Shown here in pieces: positions 7,841 to 15,771 of a DNA stretch of 64,000 bases; the first letter of the stretch is position 1; each line of letters starts with the position of its first letter. The stretch spans positions 434,001 through 498,000 of the forward strand of contig NZ_SRXT01000003.1 in assembly GCF_004792685.1 (NCBI RefSeq). Reading direction: 5' to 3'. The position numbers were made by a program, and so were the translations under genes. The DNA comes from Sphingomonas gei (lineage in GTDB: Bacteria; Pseudomonadota; Alphaproteobacteria; Sphingomonadales; Sphingomonadaceae). The notes beneath the pieces are model-generated. The model worked only from the letters and a program-made list of their open reading frames with translations. It did not search any database and was not told where the DNA came from.

Positions 7841-8533
7841 TCACATTTCCCCCTGGATCCGCGCCCCCGCCGGGAGACCGAGGAACGGCATCATCGTCGC
7901 GCCCTCGGGGGTGACCGAAATATCGACGGTGCCGGTTTCCGCCAGCTCGAACGTGACCAGCGTCCGCCGACGCTGCGCCATCGGCGCGATGCGGATCAGC
8001 GTGCGGGTGCCGATATGCTCGGCGGTGAGGATCAGCGCGGGGAGGGCGGAGGCCGCGCCGCCGCGCTTGGCGCGGCAGCTTCCGGGATCGGTGGTGGCAT
8101 TGCCGCTCAGCATCCGGCTGCCGCCGCCGATCGCGATCCGCTCCATTTCGACTTGCATCACCAGATCGCAGGTGAAGGGAAGGTTCGGCTGGAGCGCCTG
8201 GAGCAGGGTCCCGTCGGCCGAGCCGCTGATATTTTCGAGCACGGTGCGTCCGCCGAGATGCGCGAGCAGGCGGCCGCCGAGATCGGTGTCGGGACCGCTG
8301 GCCTTCCAGTCGGCGGCGTAGCCGAGGCTGGTCAGCGAGCGCAGCGGCGCCATCTGCCACTCGAACTTGGCGCCGCCGGCGACTCCCACTTCGCCGTTCC
8401 ACACGGTGCCCGCGACGCCGGTCCGCCACGGGCGGTTCTTGAGCACTGCGCTGGCCGGCAAGGTCAGCAGCAAAGCGAGCAGATAGGCCACTATGCCGAG
8501 CGCCGCGAAGACGGTAATACGCCGGCGTGCCAC
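7841..8533 (-). CDS. gspN: Type II secretion protein GspN
   Basis: GspN is an accessory inner-membrane/periplasmic T2SS protein whose exact role is not settled. From a GTG at 8533 the product has 230 residues. A membrane anchor at about 7-28 (VFAALGIVAYLLALLLTLPASAV) is followed by a periplasmic beta-rich region with the family-type GVAGTVWNGEVGVAGG and LRSLTSLGYAADWKASGPDTDLGG. A longer in-frame reading to 8638 exists but would overlap the divergent neighbour's start by about 80 bases, so the GTG is preferred. It stands alone on this strand between two rightward T2SS blocks. Confidence 0.85.
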   Translation of the reverse strand: MARRRITVFAALGIVAYLLALLLTLPASAVLKNRPWRTGVAGTVWNGEVGVAGGAKFEWQMAPLRSLTSLGYAADWKASGPDTDLGGRLLAHLGGRTVLENISGSADGTLLQALQPNLPFTCDLVMQVEMERIAIGGGSRMLSGNATTDPGSCRAKRGGAASALPALILTAEHIGTRTLIRIAPMAQRRRTLVTFELAETGTVDISVTPEGATMMPFLGLPAGARIQGEM

Positions 8534-8556
8534 ACCCCCAATATCCGGAGTCGGCA

Positions 8557-9600
8557 ATGGACCGACGGTCCCTGCTGCGCTTGCTGCAATCAGGCCTGGT
8601 CGCGTCAACGGCATCGGTCGTGCTTCCCTCGCATGCAAATGCCACCGCCGAGAAGAAGGACAAGCGCCCGATCGCCCTGCTGGTGCCGCTCACCGGACCG
8701 CGAGCGCGGCTGGGGCTTAGCATGCGTCAGGCGGCGTTGCTCGCGGAAAACAGCCAGTTCGTGCTCAGCTTCGACACCGGCGGGACCGCGGCGGGCGCGG
8801 CGGCGGCGGTCGGGCTGGCGCTGCGCCGCAAGCCCGCGCTGATCCTCGGGCCGCTCTCGGCCGAGGAAGTGCCGGCGGTGAGCAGCAGCGTGGCGGGACG
8901 CGTGCCGATCATCGCGTTCAGCAACGATTCGGTGCTGCGCGCGCCCGGGGTTTGGATCTTCGGGATCACTGCGCGGCAAGTAACCAGCGCGGTCCTGCGT
9001 TACGCCCGCTCGCGCGGGGTCAAGAGCATCGCAGTGATCGACGACGGCAGTCCGTGGAGCGCTGCGGCGGCGCTTGCTGCGGGGCAACTCGAAGGCGAAC
9101 TGGGCCTGCAGGTGCGCGTGCTGCAGGTCAAAGCCGGGCAGCCGTTGCCCGCCGCCGGCGATGCGCCCGACGGATTGCTGTTGCCCGGCAGCGGCGAGGC
9201 CGTCCTCGCTGCGGCGCGCAACCTCAAGGACAGCGGCATCCAGTTGCTCGGCACCCTGCAGGGGATCGACAATCGTCCGCAAGCGCTCGAGGCGCTCGAC
9301 GGCGCGTGGATCGCCAGCCCCGATCCGGCGGCGTTCGGCACTTTCGCCAGCGAGTTTGCGGCGCGCAACGGCGGCGAGGCGGGCACGATCACTGCGCTGG
9401 CCTATGACGCGGCGGGGATCGCCAACACGCTGCGCGCGGCGAACACGCTCAGCGCGCAGGGCCTGCTCGACGGCAAGGGCTTTCGCGGCGTGACCGGGCC
9501 GGTGCGCTTCCGCACCGACGGATCGGTGGCGCGCGACTTCGCGATCCTGATGGCCCGGCCGCACGGCTATGAACCGGTGGCGGTGAGCTCGGGATCGTGA
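8557..9600 (+). CDS. Periplasmic-binding-protein-like (LpoA/LivK-type) protein within the T2SS locus
   Basis: This 347-residue protein has an N-terminal export signal with paired arginines (MDRRSLLRLLQSGLVAS), possibly Tat-type or Sec-type with an AHA-like cleavage region near residue 28. The rest is a type I periplasmic-binding fold: RPIALLVPLTGPRARLGLSMRQAA, then VPIIAFSND, SRGVKSIAVIDDG and FRGVTGPVRF. That pattern is shared by branched-chain amino-acid binding proteins and LpoA-type activators of penicillin-binding proteins. The start at 8557 has GGAG six bases upstream. No ABC permease genes are adjacent; the gene overlaps gspJ by GTGA. A role in T2SS assembly or peptidoglycan remodelling is an inference from position only. 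Confidence 0.8.
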   Translation: MDRRSLLRLLQSGLVASTASVVLPSHANATAEKKDKRPIALLVPLTGPRARLGLSMRQAALLAENSQFVLSFDTGGTAAGAAAAVGLALRRKPALILGPLSAEEVPAVSSSVAGRVPIIAFSNDSVLRAPGVWIFGITARQVTSAVLRYARSRGVKSIAVIDDGSPWSAAAALAAGQLEGELGLQVRVLQVKAGQPLPAAGDAPDGLLLPGSGEAVLAAARNLKDSGIQLLGTLQGIDNRPQALEALDGAWIASPDPAAFGTFASEFAARNGGEAGTITALAYDAAGIANTLRAANTLSAQGLLDGKGFRGVTGPVRFRTDGSVARDFAILMARPHGYEPVAVSSGS

Positions 9601-10145
9601 GCCGGCGCCCCGAAGCCGGCGAGAGCGGCTTCACGCTGATCGAGCTGATGATCTCGCTCGGGCTGTTCGCGCTGATCGCGGTTGCGGGGCTGGCGCTGGT
9701 CGAAGGCATCATCAACGTCCAGGGGCGCACCGAGAAACGGCTCGACCGGCTCGCCGATCTGCAGCGGACGATGTTCGTCGTGTCGAGCGACGTCGAGCAG
9801 ATCGCCGACGGGCGGCTTTCGGGAAGCGGATCGAACCTTTCCTTCACCCGCGCGGCACCGGGCATGGGGGGCGCCGCGGTGCCGATGCGCTACGGCGTTG
9901 CCGGCGGCGCACTGGTGCGGGCGGTCGGGCCCGCGCCGCAAATCGTGCTCGCCGGCGTGGCGAACGCGCGCTGGCGGTTTTGGGACGGCGCCTGGCTCGA
10001 TCGCTGGCCGGTCAATGACGAGGGCAAGGACCGCTGGCCCCGCGCAGTGGCGCTGGAGCTCCAGGTGGCGGGGCCGGGCGGCGCGCCGGGCTCGCTGCGA
10101 CGGGTGATCGCGCTGCCGGTGCGGGCCGAGGAGCCCAAGCCATGA
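9597..10145 (+). CDS. gspJ: Type II secretion minor pseudopilin GspJ
   Basis: GspJ (182 residues) belongs to the pseudopilus tip. A short leader ends GESG|FTLIELMISLGLFALIAVAGL, with Glu at +5, the prepilin peptidase site. The globular domain shows the family's QRTMFVVSSDVEQIADGR and NARWRFWDGAWLDRWP. The start is a GTG overlapping the previous stop (GTGA), and the end overlaps gspK by ATGA, so the upstream binding-protein-like gene, J and K form one transcription unit. Confidence 0.92.
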   Translation: MSRRPEAGESGFTLIELMISLGLFALIAVAGLALVEGIINVQGRTEKRLDRLADLQRTMFVVSSDVEQIADGRLSGSGSNLSFTRAAPGMGGAAVPMRYGVAGGALVRAVGPAPQIVLAGVANARWRFWDGAWLDRWPVNDEGKDRWPRAVALELQVAGPGGAPGSLRRVIALPVRAEEPKP

Positions 10146-11020
10146 GCCGGGGCTGCGACGAAGAGGGGATGATCCTCGTCAACGTGCTGATGTTCGTCGC
10201 GATCGCCGCCGGGCTGGTGCTGCTGATGATCAACCGCGAGGAACTGGCGCTCGACCGCGGCCTGCGCACTCGCGAAGCAGCGCGGGCGCTGGCGATCGTG
10301 CGCGGCGGCGAATTGTCGGCTTTGGTGGCGCTGCGGCGCGATGCCGAGCAATCGCCCGAAGTCGATCATGTCGGCGAGCCCTGGGCCAAGCTTTCGGAGA
10401 ACGGCGCGCCGATCGAGGGCGGGACCTTCGACCTCGCCATCGCCGACGCCGAGGGGCGCTTCAACATCAATTCGGTGCGCACCGGCGAAGTGGCCTCAAC
10501 GGTGCTGTTTCAGGCGATCGGCAACGATGCCGGCATGACCGGCGAGCAGATCGTCGCGGCGATCGAATATGTCCGATTGCGGGGCCCGGTCACCGACTTG
10601 CGGCCGCTCCGGATGGCGGGGGTGGAGCCGAAGGTCGCGGACCGGCTCGAACGGCTGGTTACCGCGCTGCCGGGGCGCACCACGCTCAATCTCAATGCCG
10701 CCGACGAGGGGATGCTCGCATTGCTGTTCCGCGATCCTGTAGTCGCACAGCGGTTGGTCGCGATCCGCGCGCGGCAGGGCTATCTGACTGCCAAGGATCT
10801 GGCCGATCAGAACGTATCGCTCCCGTGGGGCACGACGTTCCGTTCGAACACCTTCTGGGTGCGCACGCGCGCGACGATCGGCGGCACCAGTCAGCAGGCG
10901 GCGACCCTGATCCAGCGGCGGCGGGCCCCGGACGGGGCAGTCGACGTGTTTCCGGTAGAGCGCTGGCGCAACGCGGCGGTGCCCCCCGGCGCGCCGGTTT
11001 TGCCTGCGGCGAAATCCTAG
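10142..11020 (+). CDS. gspK: Type II secretion minor pseudopilin GspK
   Basis: GspK (292 residues) is the large minor pseudopilin that caps the pseudopilus. After a short leader ending DEEG it reads MILVNVLMFVAIAAGLVLLM. It has no Glu at +5, as is known for GspK, and has Met rather than Phe at +1. The central alpha domain and the conserved FNINSV and LNLNAADEGMLALLF segments match GspK, the latter resembling the helix-hairpin-helix-like repeat of the family. It ends just before a large intergenic palindrome at 11,024-11,172 and closes the T2SS locus on the right. No gspO prepilin peptidase gene follows. Confidence 0.92.
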   Translation: MSRGCDEEGMILVNVLMFVAIAAGLVLLMINREELALDRGLRTREAARALAIVRGGELSALVALRRDAEQSPEVDHVGEPWAKLSENGAPIEGGTFDLAIADAEGRFNINSVRTGEVASTVLFQAIGNDAGMTGEQIVAAIEYVRLRGPVTDLRPLRMAGVEPKVADRLERLVTALPGRTTLNLNAADEGMLALLFRDPVVAQRLVAIRARQGYLTAKDLADQNVSLPWGTTFRSNTFWVRTRATIGGTSQQAATLIQRRRAPDGAVDVFPVERWRNAAVPPGAPVLPAAKS

Positions 11021-11023
11021 AAT

Positions 11024-11172
11024 GCCCCACCCTGCAAGGGAGGGGTTAGGGGTGGGTGAGAAAAGGTGGGGCTCGATGCCCGACCTTTTCTTTCTGTCGG
11101 GCTGCGTCGATGGGCTCCCCCGGCCTTCGCCGGGGTCGCACCCACCCCCGTCCCCTCCCTTTCAGGGAGGAG
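11024..11172. repeat. Large intergenic palindromic repeat, copy 1
   Basis: This element starts CCCCACCCTGCAAGGGAGGG and ends CCCCTCCCTTTCAGGGAGG, with internal arms GGGGTGGGTG and CACCCACCCCC. A copy with the same left and right arms occurs at 13,959-14,096, so the two bracket the kinase/regulator pair. It separates the convergent gspK and the kinase gene and may end transcription from both sides. I see no gene in it. Confidence 0.8.
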
Positions 11173-11181
11173 ATGGATGTC

Positions 11182-12507
11182 CTAAAGCACGATCCGGAAC
11201 AGCGCGCCGCCGCCGGGCGCGTCGGTTACATCGATCGCGCCGCCATGTGCGACGACGATCTGGCGGGTGAGATTGAGACCCACGCCGGTGCCGGCGGCGC
11301 GGGTGGTGAAGAAGGGTAGGAAGATGTCCTGCCGTAGGCTTTCGGGGACGCCTGGGCCGTTGTCTTCCACTTCGATGGCCGTCGCCTGCCCATCGCCGAG
11401 CAAGCGCAGCGCCAATCGGGGCGGCCTGTCCGCGGCCGACATTGCCTGCGCTGCGTTCTGCAACAGGTTGATCAGCACTTGCGCCAGCAGATCGGGATCC
11501 CCGTCCAGTGCCAGTGTGTCGGGCGATACATGGACCGACAGCGGCACTTCGGGCGCCTTGGCGACGAAGATGCGCGCGAGCTCGTCGGTCCAGGGGCGTG
11601 CGGCGAAGCGCTGGCGCTTGATCTCCGGCGTATGGGCAACAGCTCGGTACGCTTCGATGAAGTTGCTGAGCCCTTTGGCGCGCCGTGCCAGCGTCTCCAC
11701 TGCGCTGCGCGCGTCGCCGATGCGCGGGTCCGCCGTCAGATCGGCATCGCCGAGCAGATCGGCGGCGGTCGCCGCCAGCGACGTCACGGGGGTGAGCGAA
11801 TTGAGAATCTCGTGCGTCAGCACCCGGACGAGGTCGGTCTGCGCCGCCATCTCGACTGCGTCGAGCGTCCCCTGGATCGGCTGGACGCTGATCGCCCGCG
11901 TGCGTTGGCCGAGCCGCTCGAGAGTCGCGGCGCGGACCAGCATGCGCTGCGACCGACCGGCAATATTGAGAATCAATAGCGCCTCACTTTGCGAGGCGTT
12001 CGCAAGATGCTGGGCGAAGGTGGCACCGTAGATTGCGAAATCCTCGGGAAGAGTGCCGTGCTCGCCGGCGAACAGGCGCCGTGCCGCCTTGTTGGCGAGC
12101 GTGACGTTTCCGGCGACGCTGACGGTGAGGATCGCGACCGGCATGTCGTCGACCAGCGCATCGAGATAGCGCAATTCCCCGGAAAGGCGGTCCTGATCAC
12201 TACGAAAGCGCGCAAGCGCCTCGTTGAGCGAGCCGCCGAGTTCGCCGAAGCCCGCGCCGCCGCGCGCGTCGAACCGCAGCATGGTGTCGCCAAACTTCAG
12301 CGCTTCGAGAAAGCGTGCGATCGTCCGGTTGGTGCGCGTGACATGTGCCCATAGACCGGCGAAGGTCCCGGCGGCGATCGCCAGCGCCACGATCCGGGCA
12401 GCGCCGAGTCCGGGGGTGGCGAAGGCCGCGACACACGCCAGCAGCGCTGCGGCCAGCGCCGCGATCCAGGCAATCAGCCCGATCGTGAAACGCTGATCAA
12501 AGCCCAT
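11182..12507 (-). CDS. Sensor histidine kinase (NtrY-like), partner of the sigma54 regulator
   Basis: This 441-residue inner-membrane kinase has two membrane segments at about 8-30 and 37-55 with almost no periplasmic loop, so it probably senses within the membrane or cytoplasm. A linker and PAS-like region (MPVAILTVSVAGNVTLANKAARRLF, about 122-147) follow. The phospho-acceptor is His232 in LTHEILNSLTPVTSLA. The ATPase domain has NLLQNAAQAM (N box), DNGPGVPE (G1) and GTGVGLNLTRQIVVAHGG (G2). The ATG at 12,507 overlaps the end of the regulator gene by 11 bases, so they are co-transcribed. The pair most likely controls the export operon on the right. The stimulus is unknown. Confidence 0.9.
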   Translation of the reverse strand: MGFDQRFTIGLIAWIAALAAALLACVAAFATPGLGAARIVALAIAAGTFAGLWAHVTRTNRTIARFLEALKFGDTMLRFDARGGAGFGELGGSLNEALARFRSDQDRLSGELRYLDALVDDMPVAILTVSVAGNVTLANKAARRLFAGEHGTLPEDFAIYGATFAQHLANASQSEALLILNIAGRSQRMLVRAATLERLGQRTRAISVQPIQGTLDAVEMAAQTDLVRVLTHEILNSLTPVTSLAATAADLLGDADLTADPRIGDARSAVETLARRAKGLSNFIEAYRAVAHTPEIKRQRFAARPWTDELARIFVAKAPEVPLSVHVSPDTLALDGDPDLLAQVLINLLQNAAQAMSAADRPPRLALRLLGDGQATAIEVEDNGPGVPESLRQDIFLPFFTTRAAGTGVGLNLTRQIVVAHGGAIDVTDAPGGGALFRIVL

Positions 12508-13891
12508 GCTTCTCCATGCGCCGGTAAAGCGCGGCGCGCGAGAGGCCGAGCGCGTGGGCGGCGAGCGAGATGTTGTAGCCGTGCTTCTTGAGCGCTTCCT
12601 CGACAAGGCGGCGCTCGACGCGCTCGAGATTGAGATCGTCCGCGGGCCCAGGCGCCACGATTGCCGATGCGGCGATCCGCGGCCCGGATGCGACAAGCGC
12701 GAAATCCTCCGGCTCGAGCGGCGCGTCGCGCGCGAGGATGACGGCGCGTTCGAGCGCGTGACGCAGCGCGCGGACGTTGCCGGGCCAGTCATGGACGAGC
12801 AGTGCCGCGCGCGCTGCCGCGCTGAGCTGCGGCGGCGGGCGGCCGTAACGCCTGGCATAATGGTCGAGATAGTGGTCGATCAATTCGGGGACATCTTCGA
12901 GGCGCTCGCGCAGCGGCGGCAAGTCGATCTCGACGGTATTGAGCCGGAACAGCAGATCCTGCCGGAAATGACCTTCGTCGCGCAGCTTCTCGGGCGGGAG
13001 ATTGGTCGCGGCGATGACCCGGATGTTGACCGGCACCGGCCGGTTCGCGCCGACGGGGGTTACCTGGCGCTGCTCGAGCACGGTCAGCAATTTGGGTTGG
13101 AGCCGCAGCGGCAGATTGCCGATCTCGTCGAGAAACAGGGTGCCGCCATCGGCCGCCTGGATGCGCCCGACGCGATCGGCGCGCGCATCGGTGAAGGCGC
13201 CCTTCACATGTCCGAACAGCTCGGAATCGATCAGGTCCTCCGAGACTGCGCCGAGATCGACCGTCAGCATCACCTGGTCGGCACGCAGCGACTGGCGGTG
13301 GAGCTCGCGCGCGACGAGCTCCTTGCCAGTGCCGTTCTCGCCGAGGACGAGGACATTGGCGTCGGTGGGCGCGGCGCGGCTGATCAGCGAATGGACCCGC
13401 GCCATCGCCGGCGAGCGACCCAGCAGCGCCGAACCACCAGCGACCGAGGATGCGAGGCCGGGTGGGGCACCTTTTGCCGCCACGGCTTTGCGCGAGCGGC
13501 GAAGCGATGCCGCGGTGCGCACCGTAGCGAGCAGCTTTTCGTTGGACCAGGGCTTGGACACGAAATCGGTTGCGCCGCGCTTCATCGCCGCCACTGCGAC
13601 CTGCACTCCGGCATGCGCGGTGATCATCACCACCACCATTTCCGGATCCAGCCCCAGCAACCTTTCGAGCCAGGCGAGCCCCTCGGCCGCATCGGTCGCG
13701 CCGCGTGCGAAATTGGCGTCGAGCAGGACGGCGTCCGGCGTGCGGGCCTGGATCAGCGGAAACGCCTCGTCGGGACTGCGCACCGTCGCCACATCGTTGA
13801 ACAGTCGACGCAGCAACAGCCGCGACGCCATCAATATGTCGTCGTCGTCGTCGATCACGACGCAATAGTCGAATTCCGGCCCGCTCCCCAT
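12497..13891 (-). CDS. Sigma54-dependent response regulator (NtrC family)
   Basis: This 464-residue regulator has a receiver domain with phospho-site Asp58 (AVLLDANF), acidic cluster VIDDDDD and Lys113. Its AAA+ domain has Walker A GENGTGK at 184-190, Walker B TLFLDEIG and the arginine-finger region FRQDLLFRLN. A Fis-type helix-turn-helix closes the protein (NISLAAHALGLSRAALYRRM). The sigma54-contact loop reads GAFTDA (231-236) instead of the consensus GAFTGA. The ATG at 13,891 has GGGAG seven bases upstream, so it is preferred over an upstream TTG at 13,930. A palindrome at 13,903-13,919 lies just before the ribosome site and may be its own operator. The likely target is the -24/-12 promoter at 14,424. 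Confidence 0.93.
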   Translation of the reverse strand: MGSGPEFDYCVVIDDDDDILMASRLLLRRLFNDVATVRSPDEAFPLIQARTPDAVLLDANFARGATDAAEGLAWLERLLGLDPEMVVVMITAHAGVQVAVAAMKRGATDFVSKPWSNEKLLATVRTAASLRRSRKAVAAKGAPPGLASSVAGGSALLGRSPAMARVHSLISRAAPTDANVLVLGENGTGKELVARELHRQSLRADQVMLTVDLGAVSEDLIDSELFGHVKGAFTDARADRVGRIQAADGGTLFLDEIGNLPLRLQPKLLTVLEQRQVTPVGANRPVPVNIRVIAATNLPPEKLRDEGHFRQDLLFRLNTVEIDLPPLRERLEDVPELIDHYLDHYARRYGRPPPQLSAAARAALLVHDWPGNVRALRHALERAVILARDAPLEPEDFALVASGPRIAASAIVAPGPADDLNLERVERRLVEEALKKHGYNISLAAHALGLSRAALYRRMEKHGL

Positions 13892-13902
13892 CCGTTCACT
13901 CC

Positions 13903-13919
13903 CGTACAGCGTCTGTACG
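13903..13919. promoter_or_regulatory. Palindrome upstream of the regulator gene (possible autoregulatory operator)
   Basis: CGTACAG-CGT-CTGTACG is a perfect 7-base inverted repeat with a 3-base spacer, located 12-28 bases before the regulator's ATG. Its half-site CGTACA resembles CGGACA in the palindrome upstream of the export operon (14,342-14,361), suggesting both may bind the same regulator. This is inferred from similarity only. Confidence 0.5.
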
Positions 13920-13958
13920 ATTCCGGACAATCAATTTGCGTGCCAAGCCGGATCTCTT

Positions 13959-14096
13959 CCCCACTCTGCAAGGGAGGGCCTTGGGGTGGGTGAGAAGAGG
14001 TGGGGCTCGATGCCCGGCCTTTTTTCCATTTCACACAAGTGGTTGGGCTCGCCTTCGGCGCACACCCACCCCCAACCCCTCTCCTTTCAGGGAGGG
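13959..14096. repeat. Large intergenic palindromic repeat, copy 2
   Basis: This copy begins CCCCACTCTGCAAGGGAGGG and shares with copy 1 (11,024-11,172) a left arm continuing GGGGTGGGTGAGAAGAGGTG and GGGGCTCGATGCCCG. The right arm is CACCCACCCCC ... CTTTCAGGGAGG. The middle differs between copies. It lies in the 574-base region between the divergent regulator and export operon. Confidence 0.8.
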
Positions 14097-14164
14097 GCGT
14101 AGACGGTCCTGTTGGCACAACTCCTGCTCATGCTTCGTCATTGGGGCAAAGCAGGGATCACAAC

Positions 14165-14392
14165 GTGTCTGGCAGACCATCCGGAAAATTGGCGCGGAAT
14201 GCGATCTTGCTGGCCGCGCTCGCCTGCGCGCTCCTCGCATTCTCGGGCAAGCCGCAGGCGGCGCTGGACGTCGCGGTCCGCCAGAGCAGAGGGCACGCGC
14301 TGGTCCGGCTCGGGTTCGCGACCGTTTCGGTGGCGTTCGATTTCGGACACGATTGTCCGAATTCGGACGCTTGCGCGGGTTCGATCCTGTGA
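14165..14392 (+). CDS. Possible small exported protein (75 residues), doubtful
   Basis: A GTG-started reading frame encodes a 75-residue product with a charged start (SGRPSGKLARN) and a hydrophobic stretch AILLAALACALLAFSG that resembles a signal peptide, followed by a tail with two cysteines. AGGGA lies eight bases upstream. Against it, the frame covers the palindrome that looks like a regulator-binding site, lies immediately before a sigma54 promoter, and has no family I recognise. It could be a chance frame in GC-rich DNA. Confidence 0.25.
   Translation: MSGRPSGKLARNAILLAALACALLAFSGKPQAALDVAVRQSRGHALVRLGFATVSVAFDFGHDCPNSDACAGSIL
14342..14361. promoter_or_regulatory. Palindromic upstream activating site for the sigma54 promoter
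   Basis: TTCGGACA-CGAT-TGTCCGAA is a perfect 8-base inverted repeat, followed at once by another half-site TTCGGAC (14,362-14,368). Its centre lies about 74 bases before the -24 GG. That geometry is normal for an NtrC-family enhancer, and the only such regulator in the window is encoded just to the left. Confidence 0.65.
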
Positions 14393-14423
14393 CCGGCATC
14401 GCATTCCTCTCCTGCGGCCTAGC

Positions 14424-14439
14424 TGGCACGCCGATTGCT
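14424..14439 (+). promoter_or_regulatory. Sigma54 (-24/-12) promoter of the export operon
   Basis: TGGCACGCCGATTGCT matches the sigma54 consensus TGGCACG-N4-TTGCT, with GG at 14,425-14,426 and GC at 14,437-14,438 separated by ten bases. Transcription would start near 14,449, about 16 bases before the chosen start of the adaptor gene. The AAA+ regulator encoded at 12,497-13,891 and the palindrome at 14,342 make this a complete visible circuit. Confidence 0.85.
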
Positions 14440-14465
14440 ATTTCATGACCATGGGTGTGGTTCGG

Positions 14466-15755
14466 ATGCAGAAAGATGGAGAGCGCCCGGTCAGCGGCAG
14501 CGGGATGGACGCGGTGGTCGAGACGCGGAAGCTCTCGGCTCCGGTCAAGGCCGCAATCGCCGGCGTGATCGTGCTGGCGGCGGCGTTGCTGTTCTGGTGG
14601 TTCGCGCCATCGGGCTCGAGCCAGACGGTGGGTTCGGACCATGTGACGATCTCGACCGTCACGCGTGGCACCTTCGACGATTTCATTCCGCTCCGCGCGC
14701 GGGTCACGCCTTTGCTCACCGTCTATATCGACGCAGTCGAAGGCGGCCGAGTCGAGAAGATGCTGGTCGAGGACGGCGCGACGGTCGCGCAGGGCCAGCC
14801 GATCGCGTTGCTGTCCAACGCCGAACTCCAGCTCTCGACGCTCGCGCGCCAGACCGAAGTCGAGCAGCAGATCAACAACATGCGCAGCCAGGAGCTGGCG
14901 CTGGCGCAGACCCGCCTGGCCAACGAGCGCGCGGTGCTGGAGGCGGGGCTCGCGCTCGACAAGGCGCGGCGGCAGTACGAGCGCGAGAAGCCGCTCGCTG
15001 GCAAGGGCTTCGTCACCGCCAAGCAATTTTCGGACACTGAGGCCGATTACCAATATCGCCGACGCAACCTCGCGGCGCTCGAGCGCAGCCAATCGACCGA
15101 CGCGCGGCTGCAGACCAGCCAGCTCTCGCAGCAGCAGGCCGCCGCGCAATCGATGCAGTCGGGCCTGTCGATCGCGCGCGCCAATCTCGACGCGCTCCAG
15201 CTTCGTGCGCCCGTCGCGGGGCAGCTTTCGGGCTTTTCGGTGCAGGTCGGCCAGTCGCTGCAGCGCGGCGAGCGGGTGGGGCAGATCGACAGCCCCGGGC
15301 GCAACAAGCTGATCGCCGGCGTCGACGAATTCTATCTCGGCCGCGTCCAGCTCCAGCAGCGCGCCAGCGTGGACTTCGGCGGCAAGCGCTATGATGCCAG
15401 GGTCACCAAGATCTATCCGCAGGTGCAGAACGGCCAGTTCCAGGTCGACCTGCAATTCATCGGCGCCGAGCCCGCCAACATCCAGCGCGGCCAGACGATG
15501 CAGGCGCGGCTGACGCTCGGCGATCCCGCCCCGGCCTTGCTGGTGCCGAACGGCGCCTTCTACAACGAGACCGGCGGCAACTGGATCTTCGTGGTGACGC
15601 CCGACGGCGGCAGCGCAGTCAAGCGCCAGGTCCGCCTGGGTCGCCGCAATTCCGAGTTCATCGAGGTGCTCGAGGGGCTCGATGCGGGCGAAAAGGTGCT
15701 GACCTCGCCGTACACCGGCTACACCGACAAGACCCGCCTCGACCTGACCAAATGA
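14466..15755 (+). CDS. Periplasmic adaptor of a MacA-type ABC export system
   Basis: This 429-residue membrane-fusion protein has a short cytoplasmic N-terminus, one membrane anchor (AAIAGVIVLAAALLFWWFAP), a split lipoyl domain (AVEGGRVEKMLVEDGATVAQGQPI ... LRAPVAGQLSGFSVQVGQSL) and a long coiled-coil hairpin at about 120-235. Beta-barrel and membrane-proximal domains follow (LVPNGAFYNETGGNWIFVV). It should bridge an inner-membrane ABC transporter to an outer-membrane channel not encoded here. In-frame ATGs occur at 14,445, 14,451, 14,466 and 14,505. The sigma54 promoter predicts a transcript start near 14,449, ruling out the first, so 14,466 is taken. It is first in the three-gene operon. 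Confidence 0.88.
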   Translation: MQKDGERPVSGSGMDAVVETRKLSAPVKAAIAGVIVLAAALLFWWFAPSGSSQTVGSDHVTISTVTRGTFDDFIPLRARVTPLLTVYIDAVEGGRVEKMLVEDGATVAQGQPIALLSNAELQLSTLARQTEVEQQINNMRSQELALAQTRLANERAVLEAGLALDKARRQYEREKPLAGKGFVTAKQFSDTEADYQYRRRNLAALERSQSTDARLQTSQLSQQQAAAQSMQSGLSIARANLDALQLRAPVAGQLSGFSVQVGQSLQRGERVGQIDSPGRNKLIAGVDEFYLGRVQLQQRASVDFGGKRYDARVTKIYPQVQNGQFQVDLQFIGAEPANIQRGQTMQARLTLGDPAPALLVPNGAFYNETGGNWIFVVTPDGGSAVKRQVRLGRRNSEFIEVLEGLDAGEKVLTSPYTGYTDKTRLDLTK

Positions 15756-15771
15756 AGCGAAAGGGACTTTC

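Noticed and set aside
12508..12858. N-terminal extension of the kinase frame to 12,858
   Set aside because: The added residues are an out-of-frame reading of the regulator's C-terminus. The ATG at 12,507 directly precedes the two membrane segments.
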